Below, piece by piece: positions 1-7,469 of a DNA stretch of 12,117 nucleotides (positions are counted from its first letter, which is position 1; every line of letters starts with the position of its first letter). Position numbers and translations under genes: made by a program. The stretch covers positions 1-12,117 of the forward strand of contig JAESSV010000214.1 in the NCBI GenBank assembly GCA_016763895.1, in the 5' to 3' direction. Source of the stretch: Magnetovibrio sp. (GTDB taxonomy: Bacteria > Pseudomonadota > Alphaproteobacteria > Rhodospirillales > Magnetovibrionaceae). The notes under the pieces were generated by a model. That model did not search any database. It had not been told where the DNA came from and worked only from the letters and a program-made list of their open reading frames with translations.

Positions 1-381
1 ATCAATGATTTCAACGTTTTGATCTAGGTTTTCTAACACATGCGCGTATAACAGACACAACGTTAAAGCACTGCCTCGGCGTGTTTCAATAACGGTTGAA
101 ATCAAAGTGGCGTCTGAAAGGGCGTCTGATTTCATTTCGGATACAAAACCATACCGTTTGGCGATGATTTCCCGTACGGATTCCAAAACAATGCTTAAAG
201 TTTCGGTGTCAGATCCTATATAGAATTTGGCGTCCAAAATCAGCCTGTCAACGTGGCGTTGGTGGGGGCGAACGTCTAATAAATTGTTGCTATATTGGGC
301 CAATCCCAAAGCCGCATCGATGAGGTTGATGTTATGATCCGGGCGCTGGCCGATGTGCGTAAGGTGGCTTGAAAGGGTCAT
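1..381 (-). CDS. SirB1-like transglutaminase-fold protein (partial, N-terminal 127 codons)
   Basis: The frame is open from an ATG at 381-379 to the window edge, so the 3' part is missing. The peptide starts MTLSSHLTHIGQRPDHN and continues through helical sequence to ETRRGSALTLCLLYAHVLENL. That last stretch resembles the conserved E-R-R-G-x-P-x-S-L-x-x-L-Y segment of SirB1 N-terminal (transglutaminase-like) proteins. The usual Pro after RRG is replaced and the match is diverged, so the family call is tentative. In this family the fold is related to transglutaminases, but the physiological role is poorly defined. The start ATG overlaps the stop of the upstream BON-lipoprotein gene by four bases (ATGA on the minus strand). 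This implies translational coupling and membership of the yraN-BON operon. No signal peptide is visible, so a cytoplasmic location is inferred. Confidence 0.6.
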   Translation of the reverse strand, partial: MTLSSHLTHIGQRPDHNINLIDAALGLAQYSNNLLDVRPHQRHVDRLILDAKFYIGSDTETLSIVLESVREIIAKRYGFVSEMKSDALSDATLISTVIETRRGSALTLCLLYAHVLENLDQNVEIID

Positions 382-989
382 TTTGGCTCTGCCGGCCTCG
401 GGGCTTTTTTAACCCGGACATGACTGATGATGTGTTCAACATAAGGAATGGAACGGGCTTGGTCTTTAACCCGGTCCAATTCGGCTTGGTTTTGGGCAAT
501 GCCGATCAAATAGATTGTTGCCCCAACCGTTTCGATCGCATAATTAATTGCGAGCACCCGTTCGTCGAACGTCAACTTGGCTTCAAGCTGGGCGGTGATC
601 CAACTGTCGCGGGCGGTGTTTAAAAAAGATCCATCTTGGGTGACGTGAATTTCATTGAGGACGTCTCGCGTTCCCGCAGCGGACCAGGCCAAACGCACCG
701 CTTGGGCACGGTCATTTTCGGTGCTGACTTGCCCGGTGAGCAAAACGCGGCCTTCATAGACTTCAACGCTGACGTCTTTTAACAAGATGTGGTTGTTGCG
801 TGTGAACAAATCAAAAATATGAGAGGACGTGCGCAAATCCCGCGCCACACCGTCGACGCCCCGTTCTTGCATGGCTGCCACACCCGAAACCGCCCCGGCG
901 CCCACAATCAAGCCCACAGGCCCACAGGCCTGAACGCTAAACAACAGACTTAAGGCAAAGATGGGGACAATGGCAGATTTGCGAAGCAT
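378..989 (-). CDS. Dual BON-domain lipoprotein, DolP/YraP-like
   Basis: I start this 203-aa protein at the ATG at 989-987 because the peptide then begins MLRKSAIVPIFALSLLFSVQAC, a lipoprotein signal peptide ending in a lipobox-like VQAC. The longer in-frame start at 1064 would put 25 non-signal residues in front. A CAGG-type ribosome site lies about 11 nt upstream. After a Gly/Ala-rich stretch come two BON-like repeats: the first around VSVEVYEGRVLLTGQV, the second around YAIETVGATIYLIGIA and YVEHIISHVRV. In E. coli DolP (YraP) the same layout, a lipid anchor plus two BON domains in about 190 residues, binds anionic phospholipids and supports outer-membrane integrity. E. coli also places dolP near yraN and lpoA, as here. 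DolP-like is inferred from architecture plus context. Its stop overlaps the next gene (ATGA). Confidence 0.82.
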   Translation of the reverse strand: MLRKSAIVPIFALSLLFSVQACGPVGLIVGAGAVSGVAAMQERGVDGVARDLRTSSHIFDLFTRNNHILLKDVSVEVYEGRVLLTGQVSTENDRAQAVRLAWSAAGTRDVLNEIHVTQDGSFLNTARDSWITAQLEAKLTFDERVLAINYAIETVGATIYLIGIAQNQAELDRVKDQARSIPYVEHIISHVRVKKAPRPAEPK

Positions 990-1064
990 AAAATGTGTAT
1001 CCTGTTCGGAATCAAAGGGCTTAAAGAAGCAGTTTAAAGCCAGGATGTTAAAATACCTTAACAC

Positions 1065-1469
1065 TTAAGGACGCCAGGCATCATAAAGGATATGGACACC
1101 AAAAGGCCCCGTAACAAGCGCCACATCAAAACGGACGTCGAACGATTGCCATTGGGGCGCATATTTTAAAAAATGCTCTGCGGCGCGTTCAATGCGGGCC
1201 TTTTGCCGATCTGAAATGGCCTCGGCCGCTTCGCGTTGGGTGGAGCGGGCTTTGACTTCAACAAATCCGATGGTGTTTGATTTTAAGGTGATGATATCAA
1301 TTTCACCAACCTTTGTTTTGTAATTTTTGGCTAAAATACGGTGGCCTTTCAGGCGCAGAACCAATCGGGTTAACGCCTCGGCCATATGCCCGCGTTTCCA
1401 AGCCCGTCTTTTTTGGGCGGTCTTGACCTTATTTTTCTTGGCCTCTACGTCAACAGGCGGTTTACTCAT
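1065..1469 (-). CDS. yraN: UPF0102 family protein YraN (PD-(D/E)XK nuclease-like)
   Basis: The 134-aa protein begins MSKPPVDVEAKKNKVK at the ATG at 1469-1467, preceded by a good ribosome site (GGGAG about 8 nt upstream). Upstream in-frame starts lack such a site. After a basic N-terminal tail rich in K/R, the family signature is clear: an AEALTRLVLRLKGHRILAKNY helix-strand, then KVGEIDIIT and GFVEVKARS, then a K-rich helix. The E-I-D and E-V-K residues are the expected active-site pattern of the PD-(D/E)XK fold. YraN is widespread, but its biochemical role is unsettled. It usually sits beside rsmI, lpoA/LppC and BON-lipoprotein genes, and here it heads a leftward operon. The BON gene follows after 75 bp. 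The 72 bp between its start and the divergent LpoA-like gene must hold promoters for both. A weak leftward TTGTCA-N18-TTTATT is the best I see. Confidence 0.9.
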   Translation of the reverse strand: MSKPPVDVEAKKNKVKTAQKRRAWKRGHMAEALTRLVLRLKGHRILAKNYKTKVGEIDIITLKSNTIGFVEVKARSTQREAAEAISDRQKARIERAAEHFLKYAPQWQSFDVRFDVALVTGPFGVHILYDAWRP

Positions 1470-1541
1470 GGGGTGGCTCCCGCTAGGCTGCATGAAAATA
1501 AACTTAAGGTAACAGTTTTTTGACAAGGCTGCAGGGGCAAG

Positions 1542-3116
1542 ATGACGCGTATGGTAAAAATTAAGACCCAAACCGCCCGCTTAAGCTTTGTGGTGGGTAT
1601 CGTGGCGCTGTTGGTTGCGGCATGCGAGACCTTACCTTCCTTTCCTGGGATGAACAACCTGCCACCCAAAACAGAAACGGTCCCCAGGCTGGCGAACCCC
1701 AGGCTGGCTAACTCAGGTGTGGCTAACTCAGGTGTGGCCAACTCAGGTGTGGCGAAGTCAGGTCTTGAAAACCCTGCTGTGGGTAACGATAAGCCCGATC
1801 CGGCGGCTGTTGAGGTTGCACGGGTTTATCCTCAACGCCCGCGATTACAAACCGGGTTGCGACCGGCGCTAAAGCAATATGTTGATCCCCGCCCGCCGAT
1901 GCTGCCGTCTTTGGAAGAATTATTGGGGCGCATGCCTCAGGCGAACACCGGACAAAGCTTTCGCGAACCGCCCCCGGTGCCCGCCACCAGAGGACGCCGA
2001 GTGGCGATTTTGCTGCCCTTAACCGGGGCCAATCAACGCATTGGACAAGCCCTTTTGAGTGCGGCTCAAATGGCTTTGTTTGAATTTGCCGATCATAATT
2101 TTGAACTTTTGGTACACGATACCCACGGCACCTCAGAAGGGGCCAGAGAAGCCGTACGTTTGGCGATTGCGGATGGCGCTTCATTGGTCGTCGGGCCTTT
2201 GTTGGCGTCTTCGGTGCGCGCCGTATCGCCCCTGGCAAAGGCTGCGGGCGTGCCTGTGATGGCCTTTTCATCGGATCGTACCGTGGTCGGTGGTGGGGTT
2301 TACACCATGGGCTTTTTCCCCGGTGACGAGGTCCGCAGGGTGGTTCGATTTGCCCGTAAAAAAGGCGCCGTGCGGTTTGCCCTTTTGGCGCCTCGCGGAG
2401 CCTATGGGCAAACTGTTTTACAAGCCTTGCAGACGGAAGTTGAGGCTTTAAGCGGTATTGTCACGCAAGTTCAGCTTTATGCACCCGGGGAAACAGATTT
2501 TTCTGCTCCGGTGAAACAGCTGGCAAATTATGATATGCGGCGTAAAGATTTGCTGGATCAACGGAAGATTTTAGAAGAACGAAACGATGATTTTGGCGAA
2601 TTGGCCTTAAAACGATTGGAAAACTTTCAAACCTTGGGTGATCCCCCGTTTGATGCCTTGTTGGTGGCCGATGGGGGCAAGCGGTTGGTGGCGGTGGCGG
2701 CGTTGCTGCCCTTCTATGACATTGACCCCAAAAAAGTGATGATTTTGGGCACCGGACAATGGGATGAGCAAGGTTTAGGCACGGAACCCGCACTTTTGGG
2801 CGGATGGTTTGCCGCCCCTGATCCGGCGCGTCGCCAAGCCTTTTCAGACAAATATTTTGATGCTTTTGGGATCCGCCCACATCGTTTGGCAACGTTGGCG
2901 TATGATGCAACGGCCCTGGCTGTTGTTTTGGGGGCTCAAGATCGGGCCCGGGTTTATGCCCAAAATATTATGATGGACCCCACGGGCTTTACCGGTCGTG
3001 ATGGTATTTTTCGCTTTGGCTATGACGGGGCGGTCGAGCGGGGTTTGGCGGTGATGCAGGTCCAACGCAAGGATGCTAAAGTCATTGACCCTGCCCCTTC
3101 GGCCTTTGTGAATTAA
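1542..3116 (+). CDS. LpoA/LppC-type penicillin-binding protein activator lipoprotein
   Basis: A 524-aa lipoprotein. The first 28 residues form a signal peptide ending at lipobox VAAC (Cys28). Residues roughly 35-150 are a Pro/Asn-rich, low-complexity linker containing pentapeptide repeats. From about residue 150 a type I periplasmic-binding-protein fold begins: GRRVAILLPLTGANQRIGQA, then DTHGTSEGAREAV, then ADGASLVVGPLLASSV and AGVPVMAFSSD. This matches the C-terminal domain of LpoA/LppC (Peripla_BP_6-like). In gammaproteobacteria, LpoA is an outer-membrane lipoprotein that activates PBP1A. Alphaproteobacterial homologs have the binding-protein domain without the long TPR-like N-domain, as seen here, so activation of a PBP is inferred. 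AGGGG sits 4 nt before the ATG at 1542; a second in-frame ATG at 1551 is possible. The gene is divergent from yraN and converges on hemW with an 11-bp gap. Confidence 0.88.
   Translation: MTRMVKIKTQTARLSFVVGIVALLVAACETLPSFPGMNNLPPKTETVPRLANPRLANSGVANSGVANSGVAKSGLENPAVGNDKPDPAAVEVARVYPQRPRLQTGLRPALKQYVDPRPPMLPSLEELLGRMPQANTGQSFREPPPVPATRGRRVAILLPLTGANQRIGQALLSAAQMALFEFADHNFELLVHDTHGTSEGAREAVRLAIADGASLVVGPLLASSVRAVSPLAKAAGVPVMAFSSDRTVVGGGVYTMGFFPGDEVRRVVRFARKKGAVRFALLAPRGAYGQTVLQALQTEVEALSGIVTQVQLYAPGETDFSAPVKQLANYDMRRKDLLDQRKILEERNDDFGELALKRLENFQTLGDPPFDALLVADGGKRLVAVAALLPFYDIDPKKVMILGTGQWDEQGLGTEPALLGGWFAAPDPARRQAFSDKYFDAFGIRPHRLATLAYDATALAVVLGAQDRARVYAQNIMMDPTGFTGRDGIFRFGYDGAVERGLAVMQVQRKDAKVIDPAPSAFVN
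1689..1778 (+). repeat. 15-bp in-frame minisatellite in lipoprotein linker
   Basis: Six tandem 15-bp units run from 1689 to 1778. The four central ones (1704-1763) are nearly identical, of the type gtggctaactcaggt; the outer two are diverged. They encode pentapeptides of the form LANPR, LANSG, VANSG, VANSG, VAKSG, LENPA just after the lipid-anchor region. Copy number changes would lengthen or shorten the linker by five residues without breaking the frame. Confidence 0.9.
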
Positions 3117-3127
3117 GAATCCACAAC

Positions 3128-4303
3128 TCAGACCAATAATTTTTCGATAATCGCGCTCAACACCAAGCGTCCTTTGGTGGTGACCTTAAGGTGTGTCTTG
3201 TTCAGTTCGGCCAGGCCTTCGTCTTGTAACATGGCCAAATCTTCAGCATTAACTACGGTCAAGATATCTTGACCCGTTTGTTGGGCAAAATCCACTCGGC
3301 TGATGCCTTTGCTGAGGCGTAATCCGGCCAAGATGCGTTCTTCGATCCGGTCTTGGCCTGACAATACCCGCGTTTTAGCGACGCCGTGGCCTTGTGCCGC
3401 CACTTGATTTTGCCAACGCAACGGATTGGCAATTTGGTGATAGGCAGATGTTTTGCCGTCGTGGGTCAAGCGTCCATGGGCGCCGGGGCCGATGCCCAAA
3501 TAATCTCCACCTTGCCAATAGTTAAGATTGTGGCGGCTTTCTTGGCCAATTTTAGCGTGATTGGAAATCTCGTAAGCGGGCAACCCGGCCTCATTCGTAA
3601 GTTCGCTGGTGAGCTGGAAAAAATCAGCCCCTAAATCCGGGTTGGCCTCGACGACGCCGGTGCGAAAAAAAGTCGTTCCGGGTTCAATCGTAAGCTGGTA
3701 CAGCGACACATGGCCGTTGGTTAATTTTAAGACTTGTTCCAATTCATCATGCCATTCCGCTAAGCCTTGGTTGGGCCGGGCATAAATAATATCGAATGTG
3801 TAACGATCAAACGTGGCGGCGGCAATGTCGAGCGCGATCAAGGCTTCTTCGACGCTGTGTTCACGACCAAGATATTGCAAATCATCGTCATTTAAGGCCT
3901 GAATACCAACAGAAGTGCGGTTGATGCCGGCGTCTCTGAAATTGCGAAACTTTGCGGCCTCGATGGATGTAGGATTGGCTTCCAGGGTGATTTCGCAATT
4001 CTCTTCAAGGCCCCACTGAACGTCGGCGGCTTCGATAATAGCAGCCACCGTGCTGGGATCCATCAAACTGGGCGTGCCGCCGCCAAAAAAGATGCTGGAT
4101 ATAGAGCGATTTTTTGTTTGATCTGCAAAATGCTTAAGGTCCGTTAAAATGGACCGTCGATAGGTTGACTGATCTTGGAGATCAGGACTTAAAGCATGAG
4201 AATTAAAATCGCAATATGGACATTTGGACAAACACCACGGCCAGTGAATGTACAAGGCTAGTGATTTTGATTGTTCTACAACAGGTATCATAGGCTCATT
4301 CAT
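3128..4303 (-). CDS. hemW: HemW, radical-SAM heme chaperone (HemN-like)
   Basis: The 391-aa protein carries the radical SAM cluster motif C24-x3-C28-x2-C31-D-F (CLSKCPYCDF). The Phe after the third Cys unit is typical of HemW, whereas coproporphyrinogen oxidase HemN has a fourth Cys (CxxxCxxCxC). Further family marks are FFGGGTPSLM (residues 72-81), ITLEANPTS, RTSVGIQ, YTFDIIYARPNQ, LYQLTIEPGT and RHNLNYWQGGDYLGIGPGAHG. A C-terminal winged-helix-like HemN_C segment follows. HemW binds heme and is thought to deliver it to respiratory targets; it is cytoplasmic or membrane-associated. The ATG at 4303 has only a weak purine stretch (AAGAAAA) upstream, and an in-frame ATG four codons on is an alternative. 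The start overlaps the end of a probable decayed gene. In many alphaproteobacteria hemW directly follows rdgB; here 660 bp separate them. Confidence 0.93.
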   Translation of the reverse strand: MNEPMIPVVEQSKSLALYIHWPWCLSKCPYCDFNSHALSPDLQDQSTYRRSILTDLKHFADQTKNRSISSIFFGGGTPSLMDPSTVAAIIEAADVQWGLEENCEITLEANPTSIEAAKFRNFRDAGINRTSVGIQALNDDDLQYLGREHSVEEALIALDIAAATFDRYTFDIIYARPNQGLAEWHDELEQVLKLTNGHVSLYQLTIEPGTTFFRTGVVEANPDLGADFFQLTSELTNEAGLPAYEISNHAKIGQESRHNLNYWQGGDYLGIGPGAHGRLTHDGKTSAYHQIANPLRWQNQVAAQGHGVAKTRVLSGQDRIEERILAGLRLSKGISRVDFAQQTGQDILTVVNAEDLAMLQDEGLAELNKTHLKVTTKGRLVLSAIIEKLLV

Positions 4304-4465
4304 AGATTTTCTTGAACCAATCGTCTTTCACACAAATTTGTTCAACGGCTTGTGTTGCGATCTCTAATGATAACTCTTTTGGCAGATCATTCAATCTTTC
4401 TCCGTCACAAGGTCAACATTATTCGCCGCTCGCAGGTGATCTTCCTTATGCCGATGGGCATATGG
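4296..4465 (-). pseudogene. Decayed 3' end of a gene, possibly lpxK
   Basis: Two short minus-strand stretches in adjacent frames look coding. The first (4465 to about 4394) reads PYAHRHKEDHLRAANNV then DLVTEKD before a TGA. The second, one frame over, runs from about 4397 through RLNDLPKELSLEIATQ and KDDWFKKIYE to a TGA at 4298-4296, overlapping the hemW start. Joined, they give a PY-(16 residues)-LVTEKD-RL pattern. I recognise this as like the C-terminal HHPY...LVTTEKDxxRL region of tetraacyldisaccharide 4'-kinase LpxK. The frame change at 4391-4400 fits a small deletion at a repeated AGATTG. The frame is blocked by a TAA at 4466-4468 and nothing recognisable extends further upstream. The family call is an inference from a short motif. 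It may instead be the tail of an unrelated gene or chance. Confidence 0.35.
4447..4462. repeat. Perfect short inverted repeat (hairpin)
   Basis: TATGCC-GATG-GGCATA forms a perfect 6-bp stem with a 4-nt loop. It lies about 145 bp upstream of the hemW start, inside the decayed-gene region. There is no T-run beside it, so it is not an obvious terminator. It may be a regulatory structure in the hemW leader or chance. Confidence 0.3.
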
Positions 4466-4518
4466 TTACAGGTCACAAAGCGAATGGTCGCAGTGGTCGT
4501 TGATATATACCCAAGCAT

Positions 4519-4558
4519 AAAAAATTGGGCACAAACTGTGTTGCATCCAATTTTTTTT
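4519..4558. terminator. Bidirectional rho-independent terminator
   Basis: ATTGG (4524-4528) pairs with CCAAT (4547-4551), with an inner CACA/TGTG stem. The hairpin is flanked by six A on the left (4519-4524) and eight T on the right (4551-4558), so it has a U-tract in either direction. On the minus strand it lies 34 nt beyond the stop of the 63-aa gene and probably ends that transcript. If so, hemW needs its own promoter in 4304-4518. Confidence 0.5.
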
Positions 4559-4591
4559 ACTTAGTAAACAACTGATAAAAACGCAACGCCC

Positions 4592-4783
4592 TTAGGCTTG
4601 GATGTTGACATTTTGACCACGAGTTGCCGTAACGGACCCACCATCATCAGCATCCCCGTCATTTTCACGATCAGGACCGTCTGAAACGACAGACGATTGT
4701 TGTTGTGATTGGCTACGGATTGCATCTGTTGACAATGAGCGGACCGCAGAACTCGCGGTAGCTGAGCTGACTGAACTAATCAT
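4592..4783 (-). CDS. Small Ser-rich protein with Asp/Gly motif (63 aa), unknown function
   Basis: I choose the ATG at 4783-4781 because a strong ribosome site (AGAAAGG) lies 8 nt upstream; the longer frame starting at 4924 has no such site. The 63-aa product has three parts. A Ser/Ala-rich N-terminus (MISSVSSATASSAVRSLSTD) is followed by a Gln/Ser stretch, then an acidic DGPDRENDGDADDGGSV segment, and it ends TRGQNVNIQA. The DGDADDGG core resembles Ca2+-binding DxDxDG loops. I recall small proteobacterial hypothetical proteins with the same plan (Ser-rich start, DGDxDDG, short C-terminal strand), but no function is known to me. There is no convincing signal peptide or membrane segment. It is a single-gene unit between rdgB and hemW, with a putative promoter upstream and a terminator 34 nt downstream. 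Confidence 0.7.
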   Translation of the reverse strand: MISSVSSATASSAVRSLSTDAIRSQSQQQSSVVSDGPDRENDGDADDGGSVTATRGQNVNIQA

Positions 4784-4836
4784 TTTACATACCTTTCTGT
4801 TGTAGTCATTTACACACACACTTCTTGTGTGATCAT

Positions 4837-4865
4837 TTTCTAACACATTATTATTTGAATTACAA
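4837..4865 (-). promoter_or_regulatory. Possible promoter of the 63-aa gene
   Basis: On the minus strand TTGTAA (4865-4860) is followed after 17 nt by TAGAAA (4842-4837). This is a plausible sigma-70-type pair about 55 nt upstream of the start codon, in an AT-rich stretch. A small inverted repeat, CACAC-TTCTT-GTGTG (4817-4831), would fall near the transcript 5' end. Neither has experimental support. Confidence 0.3.
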
Positions 4866-4963
4866 GTTTTTGTTCCATGTCTGCGAGCAAATAGGGCCGC
4901 GACTGCGACCAAAGAGGATAGCAATCCAATGCTTTACTGTTCCGCGTACCAAAATAAAGTTTT

Positions 4964-5584
4964 TCAGTCTTTGGTGTCATCGAAACAAGCTTGAACAAGC
5001 CATTGAAAAGCCTTGGCCCGATGGCTCATGGCGTGTTTTTGTTGGGGAAGCATGTCGGCAAAGGTGATGTCATGGCCTTGGGGGACAAAGACGGGGTCAT
5101 ACCCAAATCCTTTCGCCCCGGACGGCGGCCAGGTCATGTTGCCGTGCACCTGTCCTTCAAAACTTTCGCTGTGCCCATCCGGCCAGGCCAAGGTCAGGGC
5201 ACAGGCAAAATGAGCGCTGCGATCTGGATTTCGTGACGCTTTGATCGCAGCCTCGACTTTTTCCATGGCGACGGCAAAGTCTTTGCCGGGTCCCGCCCAC
5301 CGGGCCGACAAAACACCCGGATCGCCGCCCAAAGCCGTCACACAAAGCCCGGAATCATCCGCCAAGGCGGGTAGATTAGAGGCCTTGGCGGCGGCAAGGG
5401 CTTTGATTTCGGCGTTGGCGATAAAGGTCTCGCCGTCTTCGATGGGTTCGGGCAAATTCAATTGAGCGGCGGAAATCACATCCACGCCAAACGGCTTCAA
5501 CAACGCGCCAATCTCGCGCACCTTGCCCGGATTGTGGCTGGCGATCACCAGTTTTGGTTCAATGAATTTGCGCGCCATGGGCAT
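4964..5584 (-). CDS. rdgB: RdgB, dITP/XTP pyrophosphatase (HAM1 family)
   Basis: The 206-aa product hydrolyses non-canonical purine nucleoside triphosphates (dITP, ITP, XTP) to monophosphates plus pyrophosphate, keeping them out of DNA and RNA. The family motifs are all present: [10 protein letters not shown] (16-25), [10 protein letters not shown] (73-82) with the catalytic Asp, GVLSARWAG (90-98), GFGYDPVF (159-166) and SHRAKA (187-192). Length is normal. The first ATG (5584-5582) overlaps the rph stop as TAATG with AGAGG just upstream, implying coupled translation. A second ATG two codons later (MARKF) is equally placed for the same ribosome site. The enzyme is cytoplasmic. It is co-transcribed with rph, a standard alphaproteobacterial arrangement. 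Confidence 0.95.
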   Translation of the reverse strand: MPMARKFIEPKLVIASHNPGKVREIGALLKPFGVDVISAAQLNLPEPIEDGETFIANAEIKALAAAKASNLPALADDSGLCVTALGGDPGVLSARWAGPGKDFAVAMEKVEAAIKASRNPDRSAHFACALTLAWPDGHSESFEGQVHGNMTWPPSGAKGFGYDPVFVPQGHDITFADMLPQQKHAMSHRAKAFQWLVQACFDDTKD

Positions 5585-6306
5585 TAGTCCTCTATGTTTA
5601 AGGCTTTGCGTTGCAATTGAACCAAGTCGTGAACGCCTTTTTTGGCCAGCGCCATCAGTTCCATGAATTGTTCCTCGGAAAAGGGATAATCTTCGGCGGT
5701 GCCTTGAATTTCGACGATGCCTTTGTTGCCCGTGAGCACAAAATTGGTATCGGCTTCAGCCGCAGAATCTTCAATATAATCTAAATCCAAAACGGCGGTG
5801 TTTTGATACAAACCACAACTGACCGCAGCCACATGGTCCACCAACGGCACCGTTTCCATCAAGCCTTTGTTGACGGCATATTGCATGGCCAGGTGAAGCG
5901 CCACATAAGCGCCTGTGATGCTGGCTGTACGGGTACCGCCATCGGCTTGAATAACGTCACAATCAACCGTGATTTGGAGTTCACCCATGGCTTTTAAATC
6001 GGTGACCGCGCGCAAAGAGCGTCCGATTAAGCGTTGAATTTCCTGGGTTCGTCCAGATTGTTTGCCCCGTGCGGCTTCGCGGTTCATGCGGGTGTTGGTG
6101 GCCCGGGGCAACATGCCATATTCCGCCGTGACCCATCCTTTGCCGGTGCCGCGGATCCATGGTGGAACCCGTTCTTCCAAGGATGCATTGCACAACACGT
6201 GGGTGTCACCAAATTTAATCAAACACGACCCTTCCGCATGTTTGGAAAAACCGGTTTCCAACGTTACGGAACGCATTTCATCAAGGGCACGTTTCGAAGG
6301 TCTCAT
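5584..6306 (-). CDS. rph: Ribonuclease PH
   Basis: The 240-aa exoribonuclease trims tRNA 3' ends by phosphorolysis. I start at the ATG at 6306-6304 ([12 protein letters not shown]) because it is preceded by AAGGA at 8 nt and matches the family N-terminus. The extra 15 codons upstream have no family similarity. Signature stretches in order are [30 protein letters not shown], the Arg-rich phosphate-site region [20 protein letters not shown] (about 81-100), [19 protein letters not shown] (115-133), the acidic [14 protein letters not shown] with the catalytic Asp pair, and [11 protein letters not shown]. Length is complete. Its stop overlaps the rdgB start by one base. The 56 bp between its start and the divergent hrcA start carries both promoters. 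Confidence 0.96.
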   Translation of the reverse strand: MRPSKRALDEMRSVTLETGFSKHAEGSCLIKFGDTHVLCNASLEERVPPWIRGTGKGWVTAEYGMLPRATNTRMNREAARGKQSGRTQEIQRLIGRSLRAVTDLKAMGELQITVDCDVIQADGGTRTASITGAYVALHLAMQYAVNKGLMETVPLVDHVAAVSCGLYQNTAVLDLDYIEDSAAEADTNFVLTGNKGIVEIQGTAEDYPFSEEQFMELMALAKKGVHDLVQLQRKALNIED

Positions 6307-6326
6307 ATTAATTGTCCTTAAAAAGA

Positions 6327-6363
6327 TTGAATGTTGGGGGCAAGCTAACATACATTCGTTATA
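6327..6363 (+). promoter_or_regulatory. Possible hrcA promoter giving a leaderless transcript
   Basis: TTGAAT (6327-6332) and TACATT (6351-6356) are 18 nt apart. The expected transcription start would fall at about 6363, which is the A of the hrcA ATG. No purine-rich ribosome site precedes that ATG (the bases before it are CATTCGTTAT), which fits a leaderless mRNA. The -10 match is modest. No CIRCE-type TTAGCACTC inverted repeat is visible here. Confidence 0.3.
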
Positions 6364-7403
6364 TGATTACAGACCTGAACGCGCGTTCGCGTGAAATTTT
6401 TCGGCGCATTGTGGATGGATACTTGGAAACAGGCGTCCCGGTGGGATCTCGCACGCTCAGTCGCCAGCCGGGTTTGGATATTTCGCCCGCCACAATTCGC
6501 AACGTGATGTCGGATTTAGAAGACGCCGGGCTTTTATTTGCCCCCCATACGTCTGCGGGGCGCTTGCCCACCGAAGCCGGCTTGAAATTATTTGTGGACG
6601 GTTTATTGGAAGTGGGCAATTTAACGCAAGCCGAACGCCAGTCCATCGAAGGCGAATGCAAAGCGTCTGGAAAATCCCTAGAAGGCATGTTGGAATCCGC
6701 CACCCAGGCGTTGAGCGGGTTATCCCGTTGTGCGGGCATGGTGTTGGCCCCAAAAACGGGGGCGCCGTTAAGACACATCGAATTTGTGGCGTTGAACCCG
6801 GGGCGTGCCTTGGTGGTGTTGGTGACGGAAAACGGCGTGGTGGAAAACCGCATCATTGATTTGCCTTTAGACGTTTTGCCATCGGCCTTGGTTGAGGCCA
6901 CGAATTATTTGTCCGCGCGCCTGGTGGGTCGAACCTTAGACGACGCCTTGGCCTCGATGAGGGTGGAACTTGACCAACACAAGGCCGACCTGGATCACTT
7001 GACGCAAAAAGTCGTCGAAGCCGGCATTGCCGTGTGGGGGGGCAGCACCGAATCAAAAGACGCCGCCTTGATCATTCGCGGTCAGTCAAATTTGCTCAAC
7101 GATCTTGATGCCCAGGCCGATCTGGAACATATCCGCGCCTTGTTTGAAGCGCTTGAAACCAAAGAAACCCTATCGAACCTGATTGCCAGCGCCGACACCG
7201 CCGAAGGCGTGCAAATTTTTATCGGCTCAGATAATTCTCTATTTGGTTTGTCGGGGTGTTCAATGGTGGTCGGCCCTTATCAAGACAGCACCCAAGGCAT
7301 CATTGGCGCCATCGGCGTGATCGGCCCCACGCGCATGAATTATGCCCGGATTATCCCCATGGTGGATTATACGGCAAAATTGGTGGGCAGGCTGATTGGG
7401 TAA
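6363..7403 (+). CDS. hrcA: HrcA, heat-inducible transcription repressor
   Basis: The 346-aa repressor binds CIRCE operators in front of groESL/dnaK-type operons and is refolded by GroEL. The N-terminal winged helix is clear: [40 protein letters not shown] with the recognition helix, [10 protein letters not shown], then [20 protein letters not shown]. The GAF-like core follows and the C-terminus has the typical YDRP-region equivalent [21 protein letters not shown] start at the ATG at 6363, which gives the conserved M-I-T-D-L-N start. The frame is open further back to a TTG at 6312, but that leader has no family match and would overlap the rph promoter. It is divergent from rph. Normally grpE follows immediately; here grpE starts 4.47 kb downstream, and a degraded partial copy of hrcA lies at 9011-9153. 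Confidence 0.95.
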   Translation: MITDLNARSREIFRRIVDGYLETGVPVGSRTLSRQPGLDISPATIRNVMSDLEDAGLLFAPHTSAGRLPTEAGLKLFVDGLLEVGNLTQAERQSIEGECKASGKSLEGMLESATQALSGLSRCAGMVLAPKTGAPLRHIEFVALNPGRALVVLVTENGVVENRIIDLPLDVLPSALVEATNYLSARLVGRTLDDALASMRVELDQHKADLDHLTQKVVEAGIAVWGGSTESKDAALIIRGQSNLLNDLDAQADLEHIRALFEALETKETLSNLIASADTAEGVQIFIGSDNSLFGLSGCSMVVGPYQDSTQGIIGAIGVIGPTRMNYARIIPMVDYTAKLVGRLIG

Positions 7404-7469
7404 GGGGCGGCCCACACCTCACTTGAGCCCAAAACTTTAGCTTGCCATACCCTTTTCCGCGTGTAAATC

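Noticed and set aside
1520..1555. TTGACA at 1520-1525 as the -35 of the LpoA-like gene
   Set aside because: The only -10-like hexamer downstream (TATGGT) is 24 nt away and lies inside the coding region.
1689..1778. CRISPR-like array
   Set aside because: Contiguous 15-bp repeats without spacers, in frame inside a gene; no cas genes in the window.
1723..2271. Long leftward reading frame (182 codons) inside the LpoA-like gene
   Set aside because: It lies fully antisense to a gene with a clear signal peptide and domain; its peptide is Pro/Arg-rich and low in family-like features.
4312..4564. Two rightward small frames between hemW and the 63-aa gene
   Set aside because: Neither has a ribosome site or family-like sequence; the opposite strand carries the more coding-like relic.
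6307..6362. CIRCE operator between rph and hrcA
   Set aside because: No TTAGCACTC-N9-GAGTGCTAA pattern is present, even allowing for a few mismatches by eye.
6359..6901. Leftward 180-codon frame antisense to hrcA
   Set aside because: Shadow of the strongly conserved hrcA coding strand; no ribosome site or recognisable domain.
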